Assembly: GCA_946902875.1 (NCBI GenBank)
Contig: OX336340.1
Coordinates: forward strand, 14,151,566-14,215,565
Direction of reading: 5' to 3'
Length of the DNA: 64,000 bases
DNA from: Nematopogon swammerdamellus
Lineage: Eukaryota; Arthropoda; Insecta; Lepidoptera; Adelidae
Both the position numbers and the translations under genes were made by a program. The notes under the pieces are model-generated. The model saw only the letters and a list, made by a program, of their open reading frames with translations, was not told the origin of the DNA and did not search any database. Positions 62,430 through 64,000 of this stretch are shown one piece after another. Within the stretch, counting starts at the first letter, position 1. Each line of letters begins with the position of its first letter.

Positions 62430-64000
62430 AAACGTACTGGGGTGCACGAGATTTTTCATCGTGGCTATAAAGGAATCACTTGAAATCAAAGCTCATGTAA
62501 TTATGTTCCATCTCTGTCGTAGGTAGGTATAGTGCGTATGTATAATATTAGAACAATTAATTATTATTATTTATTGACTGCTTAAGAGGGGTATAACTGA
62601 AAAATTTCTTGTGCTCACTATTTACCGAAAACGAGTGTATGAGGTTATGTTCCTTTACGAATTTTCTACCGAATAAATGACGATGTTAGCTAATGTACCT
62701 ATTACGTCAGACCAGGTACACTGCTCTACATACGAGGAGTTGCACAATTTATAGTTCGTTTGTATTCAAATATCAGTCGGGTAGGAGTCACATTATCAAT
62801 AGTAAAGCCGGTGTCAACGAGCGCCAGAGTATCGCGTAACGACATCTAATACGAAGTTAGTAGTTCTGTAAGTGTGAATAAGTGGTGGCACTGAGGGCGA
62901 AAATTATGTGGTCGTAATAACTGAAGGCAACATTTGAATTAATCAATGACTGGTTTTGGAAAGAAAAAACTCTTCACGCAAACATTAAAATTTTCTTAAA
63001 CCCAAATGCTCGGGTAAAAAGTATAGAATAGACATCTAATCTTCGATACTGCATAGAGGGGGAAAACTGGGCATTAATTTTAAATTTTCTCCATAGCAGG
63101 TAGAGTGAGCAAAGTAGAATTTATATTCTATACAAACAGTAAATAGAAAGGAATCCATTGAAGAACTGGTGATATGTTGCCGCTTACAAATTTAAAGGCG
63201 ATTGTCTTAGATACGACTATATATTGTGTAGGTACAATTTTCTTTTAGCAGATTTTATTTGTATCGTTTCTTATTGGAGTAAAACAGCTAGTAATATTGC
63301 CAGTCCGTCGAGAATATGTTCCTAAATGCAATAAAAATCGTAATTATTTTTACAAAGAAAACGTAGCTTATTATCTTTGACACACATATTGTGTTCTTTA
63401 TTTAAACGCTTTGAAGTCATAGAATAAATAGGTATCCATGTAGATATAAGTATCAGCGGAGGTGAAACGGAATGGCCTTTAATTTGTTCGGTGAAACAAA
63501 ACACAGCAGTCGGCAATCGACAACCAATTTTAATTGAATCGATCTCCAAAGCAATGTAGTAACTGTATTGAGTTGTTTCGTGTGTCCGGTACCGTTATTA
63601 GTTCGAAATCGGAATTAATGGTCCATCTCTATCTGTAACTGCCGCCGCGTCGCCGCCGCCGCGCCGCCGCCGTCCCCGCAGCGTCAGTGTTCGTTCGTTG
63701 ACTGACTTTATGTCATTGAAAATAAAAATGTTGTATAGTTACACATACGTTAGTAGTACTTAATTTTAAAAAAATATTACACGCTCTACGCGTTATATTA
63801 CGCGCACGGTTCTGCAGATCCTTTCCTCTGCAGAACCGATAAACTCATTAAGTCTCGTGTCCTTCAAAAGGGGCGTGAATAGGCACCTGTCAGGACGGCA
63901 TGGCATTAGCAACGCCGCATACGACTGAATGTCGATGGGCGTCGTTAGACTTCTTATTGGTACTCGGGGCCACATGTCGCGCTTAAAATAAAATAAAAAA
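62430..64000. other. Right end of window, no gene supported
   Basis: A GCC-rich patch at 63640-63690 (CGCCGCCGCGCCGCCGCCG, then CCCCGCAG) could be a promoter or splice acceptor. A minus-strand frame at 63793-63975 is not recognised and would need the neighbouring sequence. Confidence 0.35.

Overview
The window looks like lepidopteran (moth or butterfly) nuclear DNA. It has split genes with GT/AG introns, dense nested transposons, short TTAGG runs, and repeat types familiar from Lepidoptera: RTE-type LINE tails, chimeric tRNA/5S SINEs, mariner, hAT and piggyBac derivatives, and a Helitron-type helicase remnant. The species cannot be named from the sequence.

The main object is a complete Polinton/Maverick (adintovirus-like) element at 1395-15654. 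It has about 710-bp terminal inverted repeats and a 6-bp target duplication, GCCCAG. One plus-strand gene, a single-BIR IAP-like protein, lies next to the left repeat. The rest of the coding capacity is on the minus strand. Read in the direction of transcription this is: protein-primed DNA polymerase B, a broken duplicate of the polymerase/ATPase junction, packaging ATPase, a DUF8207-type protein, a fibre-like coiled-coil protein, integrase with chromodomain, a PLA2/membrane-lytic protein, adenain-like protease, penton, a small basic ORF, and double-jelly-roll major capsid. Nearly all frames are open, so the copy is young. Four or five genes share a TATA box about 32 bp before a TCAGT initiator. 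Genes without this module (integrase, protease, small ORF) abut or overlap the stop codon of the gene before them, which suggests a few polycistronic units with translational coupling. The protease has no AUG before its conserved N-terminus.

A host gene for a BTB-C2H2 zinc-finger protein runs from 24751 to 55756 on the plus strand. Seven coding exons join in frame to 870 codons: a BTB domain, a long low-complexity linker and eight zinc fingers. Two of its exons were tandemly amplified within the locus. A 149-bp exon-4 unit forms a 19-copy array (27570-30333), and three decayed copies of exon 6 stand before the intact one (46065-46560).

The large introns and flanks are filled with mobile elements: hAT MITEs with 8-bp duplications (752-1331; 49778-50051), a piggyBac-like element whose empty site survives in a paralogous repeat in this same window (49269-50947), a mariner deletion derivative that keeps only its N-terminal HTH exon (47798-49009), a Helitron-type helicase stub fused to a 130-bp minisatellite and facing a 520-bp palindrome (31350-33595), a 3.8-kb inverted-repeat element with a related minisatellite (34045-37860), a 5'-truncated LINE, at least eight copies of a tRNA/5S SINE, and several foldbacks. 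I see no tRNA, functional rRNA gene or CRISPR array.
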